Shown here: positions 12,706-23,193 of the stretch, in pieces
Numbering within the stretch: position 1 is the first letter of the stretch
Layout: every line of letters begins with the position of its first letter
Origin: Viola odorata
Lineage: Eukaryota; Streptophyta; Magnoliopsida; Malpighiales; Violaceae
NCBI GenBank assembly: GCA_963691705.1
Contig: OY829544.1
Coordinates: forward strand, 34,865,917-34,929,916
Length of the DNA stretch: 64,000 nt
Direction: 5' to 3'
Program-made: the position numbers and the translations under genes
The notes under the pieces: generated by a model
Told to the model about the DNA's origin: nothing
The model's database searches: none
Seen by the model: only the letters and a program-made list of their open reading frames with translations

Positions 12706-13415
12706 CAACTGTTGATACCCGAATTTTGACGCCATTTTTACTTAACTTTAACATTTCTGTCATTTATTTAATTTACCGTCATTTTTACTTAAATTACAGT
12801 CGTCTGTAGTTAAGTTACTGTCGCTAGCATTTTTAGGGTTTTCAACGCGTTTTAGCATCATCGTTAGCTTCGTCAGCTTTCGAAATCGCGTTTTTAATTG
12901 TTCGGCAAGTATTTTCATTATTATTATCATTATTATTTTTAGCCTTAAAACTCACATTTTTGACTATCTGGCAGTCGTTTACTAGTTTTTCCTTCGTTTT
13001 AGGTCACCTCATGATTTTTAGGATTTTTAATATTTTAGCACATTTTTTAGTATTTTTATTATTTTATTATTATTTTTATTCGAGCTGTTATTGGACCCGA
13101 GTAAGTCTGCTCGGACAATAGCTTGACTTCAAAATGTTTTCCATCAACTAGTTGCTAGTTTTTTTTCTGCCCGTAACGGTCTACAGCGTTTCATGTAATT
13201 TTCGGCGTAACGTTATTATTTTTCCGTTCAAACATTTCACGTTTTTGAACGCGAAAATAAATACGTTAAACGAGAAATTCTCGTCATTCGCTGTAGACGG
13301 TTAAAACCGGCGCATTTTTCTCTACGTGCCAGCACCTCCGGCTCGAAAAGTCAGTACGTTTGCCCGCGAGACTCGGCTCGAGGCCATTTAAATGAGACTT
13401 AATGGCCTTTGATCT

Positions 13416-13463
13416 CAACCGTTGATCTGGTCAACCAAGGAAAGTCAACCAGATCAACGGTTG
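13416..13463 (+). repeat. Inverted repeat upstream of the Ogre LTR promoter
   Basis: CAACCGTTGATCTGGT (13416-13431) and its exact reverse complement (13448-13463) flank a 16-nt loop. The same ACCAGATCAAYGGTT motif recurs in the solo Ogre-like LTR near 32530, also upstream of that LTR's TATA box, so it may be a promoter element kept in the family. Confidence 0.7.
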
Positions 13464-13652
13464 ACAATTTAATGTGCATAATGCACATGCACAGTGCCAA
13501 GCAACACGCAGCGGAGCAGCCCTCGCCCAAGCCAACTGCTCCCGTAGCCCTTGTCCCTCCGCCATCATCACGCCCTAGCCGTAGCTCCGCCACCTCGACG
13601 TCCGGCCAAGCCACGCGCGTCCCTCGCGTCCGGCCACCACGCGTCTTTCGCC

Positions 13653-13660
13653 TATAAAAC
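13653..13660 (+). promoter_or_regulatory. TATA box of the Ogre LTR
   Basis: TATAAAAC lies in a GC-rich stretch of the LTR and is followed by C/A-rich sequence. The R region would start about 25-35 bp downstream. Confidence 0.6.
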
Positions 13661-14522
13661 CCGACCACCTTCATTCGCAAACGGACCGAAATTTTTTACA
13701 CAAAAAAACCACACTCTCCCTCCATATTTTGCCGGACCAATACACGCACCCTCAAGCCTCACTCCCCTTCGTCCAAACGTAGCAGCAACCGCACGGTAAG
13801 TTGCTTTCTCTCTCCCTCACCTACTGTTTTCTCTTCAAAATTGTTTCTCGCTTTAGTTGATCGTTTAATGGCCCCCAATGTGTTCTAATAGCTTGAGTGT
13901 TAAGTTAATTTCAGTACGCTAGCATCAATTAAATTGTTTAAATGCTTGAAATGTTTATGTGCTAATTAAACGGTTTAACACGCATTCTTGTTCTTGTCGC
14001 AATAGTCACTGTTTTGGTTCCCGCTTTCGGGCTGTGATTGCTCGGTTGCGTTGTAGGAAGAGAGAGGCTCCTTTTGGGCCAAGAACCAGGCGAATTGGTC
14101 GCCTGGTTCGTCACCTCCGTCGCCGGCAGTGGCGCAGGCGACGTGAGGTTGAAGATGATGACTTCATGGGCCATTTGGCCCTTCGGCCGAAATAAAGAAA
14201 GGTGATGGGCCGGGAACTGTTCCTGGCCCATTTCTTCAAATTTTAAATAGGGCCCAGCCCATTTAGATTTTTTCCGAGTCGCCGATTCGTCATTTTTTTA
14301 CGCAAAATGCTCGCATGTTTCATATATTTATTTTTTCACGATACATGCTATTTCTCGTATGTTTTATACATGAATCGATTAATTCACTTTTTTTTCGTAA
14401 AATATTTCGTATGCTTTTTATTTTATCAAAATTGTTTATTGAATTGTTTATACGCGAATTGCTCATTCTTTATCGTAATATTTATTTTCACATGATCTAA
14501 CCTCAGTCATTTATATCTAACT

Positions 14523-15100
14523 GTTTAAATTCAGTCATTTAAAATACCGCCTATATGGTCGGTCGCTTTTTTTTAATTTTCGTAAATATTCAACTGCTTT
14601 AATTTTTCGCAAACTGCTGGAAATCCTTCCGCAAATTATCAACTGTTTAATTTTCCGCACTTTAAATTCCAGCAATTTACTTTCGGCAATTTAAATTCAG
14701 TCATTTAAAATACCGCCTTTATGGTCGGTCGCTTTTTTTTAATTTTCGTAAATATTCAACTGCTTTAATTTTCGCAAACTGCTGGAAATCCTTCCGCAAA
14801 TTATCAACTGTTTAATTTTCCGCACTTTAAATTCCACCAATTTACTTTCGGCAATTTAAATTCAGTCATTTAAAATACCGCCTTTATGGTCGGTCGCTTT
14901 TTTTAATCTTCGTAAATATTCAACTGCTTTAATTTTTCGCCAAACTGCTGGAAATCCTTCCGCAAATTATCAACTGCTTAATTTTCCGCACTTTAATTTT
15001 CCGCACTTTACCTTTCCGCACTTTAATTTCTCGCAATTTACTTTCAGCAATTTAAATTCAATATACCGCCTATATGGTCGGTCGCATTTATTTTCTGCAA
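14523..15100 (+). repeat. ~165-bp tandem repeat in the Ogre LTR
   Basis: Units start with TCAGTCATTTAAAATACCGC at 14531, 14697 and 14862 and contain ATGGTCGGTCGC. A degenerate fourth piece appears at about 15055-15090. Units are nearly identical, so the amplification is recent. Confidence 0.85.
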
Positions 15101-15212
15101 ATATCCAACTGCTTATTCTCTGCATTATCAATCAATTTTATTTTCTGCAAATCATCAAACCTTTTTCCTTTAAATTATCAAACTACATGTAATTTTTCTA
15201 TATTCATCAACT

Positions 15213-15790
15213 AGCATTTTAATTTTTCTCACATGCGTAAAATAAATCATTTTTCGCATGCAATCAACGTAGCATTTTAATTTTTCTCACATGCGTAAAA
15301 TCAATCATTTTTCGCATGCAATCAACGTAGCATTTTAATTTTTCTCACATGCGTAAAATCAATCATTTTTCGCATGCAATCACGTCAGCATTTAATTCTC
15401 ACATGCGTAAAATTCATCATTTTTCGCATGCAAATTACGTCAGCATTTAATTCTCACATGCGTAAAATCCATCATTTTTCGCATGCAATCACACTAGCAT
15501 TTAAATTCTCACATGCGTAAAATCCATCATATTTCGCATGCAATCAACTAGCATTTACATTCTCACATACGAAAAATCCATCATTTTTCGTATGCAATCA
15601 ACTAGCATTTAAATTCTCACATACGAAAAATCCATCATTTTTCGCATGCAATCACCTAGCAATAAATTCTCGTATGCTTAAAATCAATCATTTTTTTTGC
15701 ATACAACCAAACTCAGCATCTCATTTCGTATGCGTGAAATCCATCATTTCTCGTGTACAATCAACTGTCATTTAAATTCTTGCACTCTTA
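15213..15790 (+). repeat. 52-58-bp tandem array, each unit a hairpin
   Basis: About ten units follow one another, the first three exactly 58 bp apart (15213, 15271, 15329). Each holds an inverted repeat of the form CATGCGTAAAAT - 5 nt - ATTTTTCGCATG. Units further right change both arms together (for example CATACGAAAAAT paired with ATTTTTCGTATG at 15566-15594). Confidence 0.8.
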
Positions 15791-16593
15791 AATTGCTTAT
15801 TTATTTCTCGAGCTATCGCTAACACGCTCATTTTGCAGGTTTTAGTTTCAAGCTTCGCTCGAAAGTACGCCTTTCGATTCCTTTTTATTTATTCGATGCT
15901 TTCTGCAAATATCCATCGTATGCACGATATATAGAACTGCTAGGACTAAAATCAACCCACATGCACAACGTGTTTAAAGACTTTCTTAAAATGCCGCGTT
16001 CATGTGATTTTAATTCTCGCTTATATTGACTGCATGTACATGGGGACTTTCGATCCCACAGCAAACTATCGTTTTAAATCCATCATTTAAAGTGGTACTC
16101 TGGTAGCAATCCATGATAGGATCACGTAGTAATTAATCTAAGCATGCATGGCCCGATGATGAAAAAGAGGGCGCTCATTCAGTCTTACGGAAAATTCAGT
16201 CCCATCACGATCATAATAAAGACTAAAGTGACGATTCCTCTGAGGGCCCCCTTTTTCAAAACGTATTTCCCAAACACCTTTTTGAACACCTCTGTCATCA
16301 ACCGGTAACCGTTTTCGGATGTGTCTCGGGTGCCTAACACCTTCCCGAGACCATAACACGACCCCGAACCTTTGTCTGGGGTCCAGACCCCTTTTTTGTG
16401 CCTTTAGTTTTTTTTACTTATTATATTTCCTATGCCATGACGATTAGGGTTCCCTAAGCCTAGCAACCAAATTAGGGTGGCGACTTCATTGCATGCTGCG
16501 AGGCGTCCATCTACGCTGAGCATTGTAAGGTCCCGAATTTCGTTGCACACTCGTGAATTAGCATTCCTCTGTTAATTTTCGTGGGGCGCGACA

Positions 16594-19184
16594 CTGACTT
16601 AGAAGAAGTTTTCAATGTGATGAAAAAGTACAGAATGAAGCTAAATCCACGAAAGTGTATGTTCGCATTCCAAACGGGTAAATTCTTGGGCTACGTGGTC
16701 AGCCGGAAGGGTATCCAACCCAACCCTTCAAAGATAAAGGCCATTCAGGACATGATATCCCCTCAGACCGTCAAAGAAATACAGAAGCTCACTGGCCGCA
16801 TCATCGCGTTAGGACGGTTCATATCTAAGCAAGGTGAGAGATGCCTGCCTTTTTTCAAGGTCATTCAAAACAAGGCCCCATTCGGGTGGACAGAGGAATG
16901 TGAAAATTCGTTTGCAGGGCTGAAATCTTACTTGTCATACGATCTAGTGCTAACGAGGCCTGAGTCCGGCGATGAGCTATATCTATACTTGGGAGTAGCT
17001 GACGAGGTAGTCAGCGCCGTCCTTGTGCGAAGTGAAGGGCATGTACACCGCCCTGTATTTTTTATAAGTCACATATTGAAAGATGCTGAGCTGCGATACG
17101 CTCGCATCGAGAAGATAGCGCTTGCCCTAATACAGGCAACGCGAAAGATAGACCGATACTTCCAAGCCCACCCTGTCACTGTGCTCACTGATCAGCCGCT
17201 GAGAAAAATCTTTAGAAAGCCTGAGTCTTCAGGGAGGATGTTGATCTGGGCAATCGAGCTCGAACAATACGGGCTGCAGTACAAAGCCAGACCGGCAATT
17301 AAAGCCCAAGCGTTAGCAGACTTCATAGCGGAATGTACATTCACCAAAGATGCGTCGGCAGACCTGTCAGAGGAAGAACCAGAAAATTCATGCCTACCAT
17401 TCCCGGAAACGTTAGCGGACTCATGGGTTATTCATGTGGACGGAGCAAAAAATCAAGAGCTAGCAGGTGCAGGTATTTTCCTAGTGGGACCAGACGGCAT
17501 GGAAATACGATACGCCATCAGAATCCTGTAGCCGTTATCCAACAATGCCGTTGAATACGAAGCACTGCTGGCAGGACTCAGAATTGGAAACAGCTTCTCC
17601 GTCGAAGCCTCTACCATTGCGGAGGAGGAATGCGGCTTGCGCCTAAAAATACGAGGAGACTCTAAATTGATAATGGATCAAGTCCTAGGAAACTCCCAAG
17701 CCCGAGAACCCATCATGATTCAATACTTGGCCAAAGTAAAGAGTGAGCTGTCGGAGATGCAGAGAAAAGGCACTCGGGTCACCTTTGAACATATCCCCAG
17801 AGAAAATAATGAAGAGGTTGATAGCCTCGCCAAGATGGCAGCCAACGTGGAAGCCTCCATACCCAACGAAGTGCACTACGGGGAGTTATCCACACCCTCT
17901 TTCATGGAAGAGCAAGCATCATTTTGTGTGGAGGAAATAGAAAGTGACTGGAGAATCCCAGTGGTAGAATATCTGAAACATGATAGGCTACCGGAAGAAA
18001 TTACGGAAAGAAGGAAAGTCCTGAAACGGGCGGCGCGATGTACATATTACAATGGAGAGTTAATACGGAGATGCTTCTCCCATCCAGCCGCTAAATGCAT
18101 AACGGAACAAGAAGGTTTGCATGTGTTGTGAGAAATTCACGAAGGAATATACGGCATGCACATCGCCAGCGATACACTGGCAGCCCAAGTTTTTCGGTCG
18201 GGATTCTACTAGCCCACCATACGAGGAGATTGCTATAACTTCGTGAAAACCTGTCAGAAATGTCAGGAATATGCTAAGATTCCTCGAAAACCGGCCGTGC
18301 AAATTGCAGAAATAATCTCTCCATGCCCGTTTGCCAAATGGGGCATTGACATTTTAGGCCCGTTTCCAAAGGTTAGATCTCAGTTAAAATTTGTGGTCGT
18401 GGCGGTAGACTACTTCACAAAATGGGTCGAAGCCGGGGCGTTAGCCACCATCACCACTGAAAAAATTTGGCATTTTTTCAAACACCAAGTGATTATGCGA
18501 TTCGGGGTGTCGCGCATACTGGTTAGCGGCAATGGAACACAGTTCACAAGCCAATTCTTCAGGGATCAGTGTGCGGAATTTCAGATCGAACAAAGGTTCT
18601 CTTCCGTGGCGCACCCTCAAACCAACGGCCAGGCAGAAGTAACCAACCGCAACATCCTTAGTGGCATCAAAAGAAACCTGGAAGGTTCCAAAAAGAAATG
18701 GCCAGACGAACTGCCATACGTACTATAGGCCTATCGCATGACTGTCAAGGCCAGCACTGGAGAGACCCCGTTTGCGTTAGCATTCGGAACCAAAGTTGTC
18801 ACACCGGTTGAGATCGAAACGATGAGCCTTCGGGTGGCTCATTTCAAAGAAGAAAATAATGAGGAAAGGTTACGTGCTAACCTTGACGCCCTACCGAAAA
18901 CACATGAGGAAACTCTCCTGAAAACTATGCACTACAAAAGAAAAATGGCACAATACCACAACCGGCAAGTGAGAGAGCGATTGCTCAAAGCTGGAGATTT
19001 AGTGCTCAGAGATAGACGAGCGGCAGGGCAACGCATGGGAAAACTCAGCCCAAATTGGGATGGACCGCATCGCGTCACCCGTGTCGTGGGAAGAGGAGCT
19101 TACCACTTGGAAACGCTCGATGGAATGCCCCTGCAGAACTCTTGGAATATAGCTCGGTTGAAGCTATACCACACCAGGAACTAG
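16594..19184 (+). pseudogene. Pol (mid-RT to integrase) of element A', four in-frame stops
   Basis: One reading frame continues through the whole piece with stops at 17529 (TAG), 18129 (TGA), 18210 (TAG) and 18726 (TAG). Compared with element B and family motifs these replace Gln or Trp codons, so all fit C-to-T or G-to-A changes. Seen: RT thumb (LNPRKC, FLGYVVS), degenerate gypsy RNase H (LYLGVADEVVSAVL), archaeal-type RNase H (HVDGA at 17434, VEYEA, RGDSKL, DSLAKMA), integrase HHCC finger (18132-18270), and WGIDILGPF. The second integrase Asp is Gly (VSGNGTQF, codon 18528-18530), while Glu in GQAEVTN remains. The left end is the Ogre insertion in RT. Confidence 0.85.
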
Positions 19185-19269
19185 CCCATCCTATTTGGTA
19201 ATATCAATGCTATTCTAACAAGATATATTTTCCTGTGCGTTTGCTGTTGATAAAATGCAGATAAGTGAA
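19185..19269 (+). other. Short spacer after pol of A'
   Basis: Nothing recognised between the pol stop and the first tandem repeat. Confidence 0.5.
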
Positions 19270-19770
19270 GAATGCCAGGAGTGAAAATCCTATCCTTGTG
19301 ATGGCTGGTCCTGATCAGACAGCTCACTAAGACGAGGCACGCCCTGGCATGGCTAAGCGTTGGGAGTGAAAATCCTATCCTTGTGGTAACCGTGCTCCCA
19401 TAGACGGGCCATTAAGACGAGGCACGACCCCAAACGCCCCCGGGAGTGAAAATCCTATCCTTGTGGCAACCGTGCTCACATAGACGGCCCATTAAGACGT
19501 GGCACGCCCCGGTATCCTTGGGAGTGAAAATCCTATCCTTGTGGCAACTGTGCTCCCATAGACGGCCCATTAAGGCGAGGCACGACCCCAAGGAGAGACC
19601 AACTCCGTCCTGGAAGTGAAAATCCTATCCTTGTGGTAACCGTGCTCACACAGACGGCCCATTGAGACGAGGCACGTTCCAGAGACGCGAGGTTTCAACG
19701 CTTGGGAGCGAAAATCCTATCCTTGTGATGGCTGGTCCTGATCAGACAGCTCACTAAGACGAGGCACTCC
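19270..19770 (+). repeat. 80-92-bp tandem repeats in the 3' region of A'
   Basis: Six units contain GTGAAAATCCTATCCTTGTG and end in AAGACGAGGCAC. Two unit types alternate by middle sequence: GGCTGGTCCTGATCAGACAG (first and last units) and AACCGTGCTCCCATAGACGG (the four between). The same repeat, inverted, lies at the same place in element B (45470-45975). The following 19771-20235 shows no gene. Confidence 0.85.
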
Positions 19771-20235
19771 CCAAGCCAATCTTCGACGAAAGGAAGGAAA
19801 GGATACCCCAGCTAGTAACTGAGCGGGCGATACCCGGTGAAGTAAGGCTGGAAAGGCATCCATACTGCAACAACACCGTCGTAGCAGGCCTAACGGGGCA
19901 AGAAAGCTTCCCCTAACAACAGAGAGCGGCATGAATGTGAGCAACGCCGATTCATTCTTGGAAATACTACCAGAAGGCAATGATAAGGCCATCAAAAAGG
20001 CGGCTGAGGAATCTGTATGAAAAGACATGCGAGAGCAAAATGGGCAGATCTACTGAAACGCGGCAGCAAACGCCACGGGTGAATAATCGCGCAAGCAGTA
20101 TTATGAAACAAAGCAGACAAGGAAATTCCGTTCAAAAGGGGTGGCCTAACCAAGGCAATGAGTGATATTGTCAATATTACAAAACAAGGAAGGGCTCAGT
20201 AGCCGCAAAAATCAGAATACATCTAAACTCAAAGC

Positions 20236-22537
20236 CTAAGGAGTGGGCGGTGCATTGGTTCCTCCTTGCTGTTGCGATTTCCATTGATAGAAGCCGTCAT
20301 CAGTAACAGTGGGGATTCTCTTATCAAAATACCCGGAGAGATCATCAATACAGATTTTTTCTACCCCATAATGATGCATCAAAGCCTCCGACATGAGCCC
20401 TCCGCCTTCCTTCCAGTACCACTGGTTCTTCTCCGCGTTTAGAGCAAGATCGGCAGATAGCTCGGCATTCCTCTGCCTCTCCTGACGCAACTCATTCTCC
20501 TCCCGAGAAAGGCGTTCGGTCATGTTGGCACTCTTCCATTTCTCCTCCTCCAGAGTGAGCTTGACAGCCTCCAGCTCTTGCTTAACAGTCGTCACCTCCT
20601 GTCGGACAATCTCTGTTTCTTGATTGGCAATGTTAAGGGCATCCACAAAACTCTGCCGTTCGTTCAGCAACCTGTTTATCTCTCCCTGTCCGTTTGCTAC
20701 GACCCTAGTATTCTCCTCATCCATGTAATGGAGATGGCAGAATACAGATAATGCATGGGAACGAAGAAAGTTTATACGCTCCTGCTCGCTCCTAGCCACG
20801 AAGGCATCCCTCTCCCTTGGAAGAGACATAATTTTGGCCGCCAGATAAGAGGTAGATGCGAGGATGGTATCGTGATCAGCCTCGGCAGGAAACTGCAAAA
20901 TGTTGTCCCCGAAGGAGCGCAAACTAAGATGATGAGTAGACATGAGGGGAGGACTATAATGAGAAACACCGGCTATCAAGGCGGGAGCAGGGTCACCTCT
21001 TACGATAAGGGGAGGAGACATCGGGACAAAGAGCAGAGCGGTAGGAGAAGGAGGTCGACTGCTGGAACCTCCCGCGTTAGGCACAGGGGACCCGTCTCCC
21101 CCAAGTGCTTCAAGATTAAGGGCACTCGGGTTATAGCCTGTCGTGGTGGAGAAGATTAAGGAACCACCTAAAATGTGAGGACCACCACCGAAATCAATAC
21201 CCTGCGATTGGTCAGCAGGAATACCCTCGCCCTCAGGGATATTCAGAGAAGGATTAGTAGCAGAAGAAGAGGGGTTGTGCTGAAGCTCATAGCGAGCCCT
21301 CTTCTGACGCTCTCGAAGGATCTCAGCGACAGACATGTCACCTTGAGAGGTTGACTGAGCAGAAACAGTGGCCGCTTCCTAGAAAACGCAAAGTATGATA
21401 AGAAAATTATGCGGAATAGAAGAAAATCGTGGAAAGAAATGAATGCATACCTGGGTGACTGAAGAAACTAGAGGTACTCCGGTAGGAATGGGATCAGTTG
21501 TCGCCTCTGAAGAAACAACAGTTTGGGAGGAAACGGGTTGCGTGGCACGTGTTTTTCTAGCCCTCTTCTTCCTTGCAACAAGGGTGCGAGGAGGCGGCGA
21601 TTGGGTAGTGCCCGTAGCGGTAGCAGTAGAAGTGTTTTCCCCTCCCGCAGCGGCAGTGGCAGCAGTAGCCCTGGCTTCGGCTGCAGCTTTCTTCCTTTGT
21701 TCCTGTTTCCTTTTCCTCCGGAAATACTCAGGCTCCCAACCAGGCGGAGGCACTGCACAGTTACAGAAACGTTAGCGTTAGTACCTCTTGGCAATACAAA
21801 AGAAAAAGGTCAAACGCTCACCCTTCTTGCACTGTTCCATATCCAGACCGTTAGCCACTTTTCGGGCATCAACGCTGAAATCTAATTGAAGTAGCGTCTT
21901 CAACCAGCCATCTTCTGGATCAGAAAAGGGGTTTCCGATGGCCCCAAGCTCCATCTTTAATTTTCTCATTGAAGCCGGCCCTCCATAACGGCTCGGGCAA
22001 ATCAATAATGAAAACTTCTTTCCAATGAGGAACAGAAGAATCGATGCCCATAAGCTTCCAGGTAAAGGGCTTCAATGAGCCATCTTCATAACGAGGGGAT
22101 ATTGATATCACCCCCTTACGAGAATACAACTGGAAAATGTCATGAAGCAAGGCCAAAGTGGGAGACTCGATCCCCTTGAAACGGCACAGTGCGGCAAAGG
22201 CACTAACAACGCAAATCGCGTTAGGGCTCAACTGAGCAGAAGCCAAATCAGAATCAGTCAACAGCAACTTGACAAGTGGGTCAAGAGGAAGACAAAACCC
22301 ATGATCAAACAACTTAGCATACAATATTCTACTGTTACCGGGCAGAATGCTGTTCAGGCGAAGTGATTCAGAAGCAGCGCGCACGGGATATTCTTTGGGA
22401 AATCGCGCATTGCACTCAGCAAGCTTGCGATTAACTAAGGGCAGAGTATAGAGAGAAGTGGGGGTAATATTAATTTTTTCTTCCCCGGCGGACCCTTGAG
22501 GATCCCCTTCCTCGGAAGACTTCTTAGTTTTAGCCAT
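20236..22537 (-). CDS. Antisense gene G1 of element A' (Transposase_28-like, coiled coil)
   Basis: Function is unknown. I read three exons: 22537-21822, 21752-21451 and 21378-20236, with introns 21821-21753 (GTGAGC...GTGCAG) and 21450-21379 (GTATGC...TTCTAG). Phases match those of the B copy. Exon 1 encodes a globular domain of about 200 residues with GFCLPLDPLV, QLSPNA and ISPRYEDGS motifs, resembling the plant 'putative gypsy type transposon' family (PF04195-like). Exon 2 is basic and Ala/Thr-rich (a likely nuclear signal near RKKRARK). Exon 3 has a Gln/Glu-rich coiled coil (about 20420-20650) and a conserved end with DDGFYQ. Exon 1 has one frameshift near 21930. A TATATA box at 22704-22709 lies upstream. 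It runs antisense to pol, convergent with it. Confidence 0.7.
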
Positions 22538-23193
22538 GCCCAATAAAAGAGAAGTGACGAGGAAAGAAAGGGTGTGTACCTTCGCAAAGAGAACACCAGG
22601 AGTCTCAGACAAGAAAGAGAGAGCGGCGCGAGTTATTTGTCCAAAAGGCAGCAGCGTGCGAGAGAGGAGATTAAAAAAGAAAAAGGAGGAGGAGAAAACA
22701 TCATATATAACCCTGAAAGGGCGTGACCAATCAACAATGGACACATGGTAAAGCAGCGCGTCGGGAAATAGGGCACGCGCAAGAAGGTACAAGTTTAAAA
22801 GCAATAATGAAACACTTCAGCGTTCACGTCTCCCTAGAAGACGCTTGCTTCAAGCAGCTCTTTGTGGAAAGACACGTGTCTTTTTCCATCATTGCTTTTC
22901 AAAATGCATTAAAGGGAGGGACTGCGGCATTTAATGACCTAAAAAGCAGCGCTGGCCTCGCCAAACGGCGCGACGACACAAGGAAGATAGTGAAGAAATA
23001 ACGGTAGCATCACAATGATTCACGCAAGTGCGATAAAGGCTACGTAGCGTCAGCATTATTACAGAAGGAATAATGTCAAATGGTTTTCAGGAAAAAATAA
23101 AAGGAGGCAGACAACAACAAGAATAATAAGGGAGGGTCCAGAAACCCGTTGTGGCACTTCTCGAAAAGCAAAGCGGCGCCCCAATCGTTGACG
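22538..23193 (-). other. Intergenic region between G2 and G1 of A'
   Basis: It holds the G1 upstream region with TATATA on the minus strand at 22704-22709. No other gene or repeat is seen. Confidence 0.5.

Larger units (their letters stand above)
8393..12709 (+). other. Non-coding, repeat-rich 3' region of element A
   Basis: This 4.3-kb stretch between pol and the 3' LTR has no ORF with family features. It holds a 24-bp direct repeat (9460 and 9727, CTTGTAGCCCCGCTGCACAT), short AATC(A/C)AACATCCAGC repeats (about 9905-9980), a poly-A and purine tract (10677-10765), and the two arrays listed separately. Long hypervariable tandem-repeat 3' UTRs are known in Tat/Ogre elements. Confidence 0.75.
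1..16593 (+). mobile_element. Ogre-like (Ty3/gypsy, Tat lineage) element A, 5' part outside window
   Basis: The element reads leader, gag, protease, a 152-nt intron, RT, two RNase H domains, integrase, a 4.3-kb non-coding repeat-rich 3' region, and a 3' LTR of about 3.9 kb. The 5' LTR lies left of the window. Great size, an intron between protease and RT, a second RNase H and a repeat-filled 3' UTR are known marks of Ogre/Tat elements. It sits inside the RT gene of element A': the A' reading frame resumes right after the LTR end at 16593. If the insertion is simple, the target duplication would be CTGAC (16594-16598), matched left of the window. Gag carries one stop and pol one frameshift, so this copy is not coding-competent as it stands. 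Confidence 0.85.
12710..16593 (+). repeat. 3' LTR of Ogre-like element A (about 3.9 kb)
   Basis: The LTR starts TGTTGATACCCGAATTTTG right after the polypurine tract and ends near ...GGGGCGCGACA, where the interrupted pol frame of A' resumes. Length fits Ogre LTRs, which are among the longest known. It contains an upstream inverted repeat, a TATA box, a 165-bp tandem repeat and a hairpin-bearing 52-58-bp array. The small ORFs in it are AT-rich chance frames. The right end (16593) is placed by the CA rule and could be off by a few bases. Confidence 0.8.

Noticed and set aside
14307..14500. Short hydrophobic frames that could look like membrane peptides
   Set aside because: T-rich LTR sequence gives Phe/Leu/Ile codons by chance in several frames.
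20755..21159. 134-codon plus-strand frame
   Set aside because: Shadow of exon 3 of G1 on the minus strand, which has conserved protein motifs.
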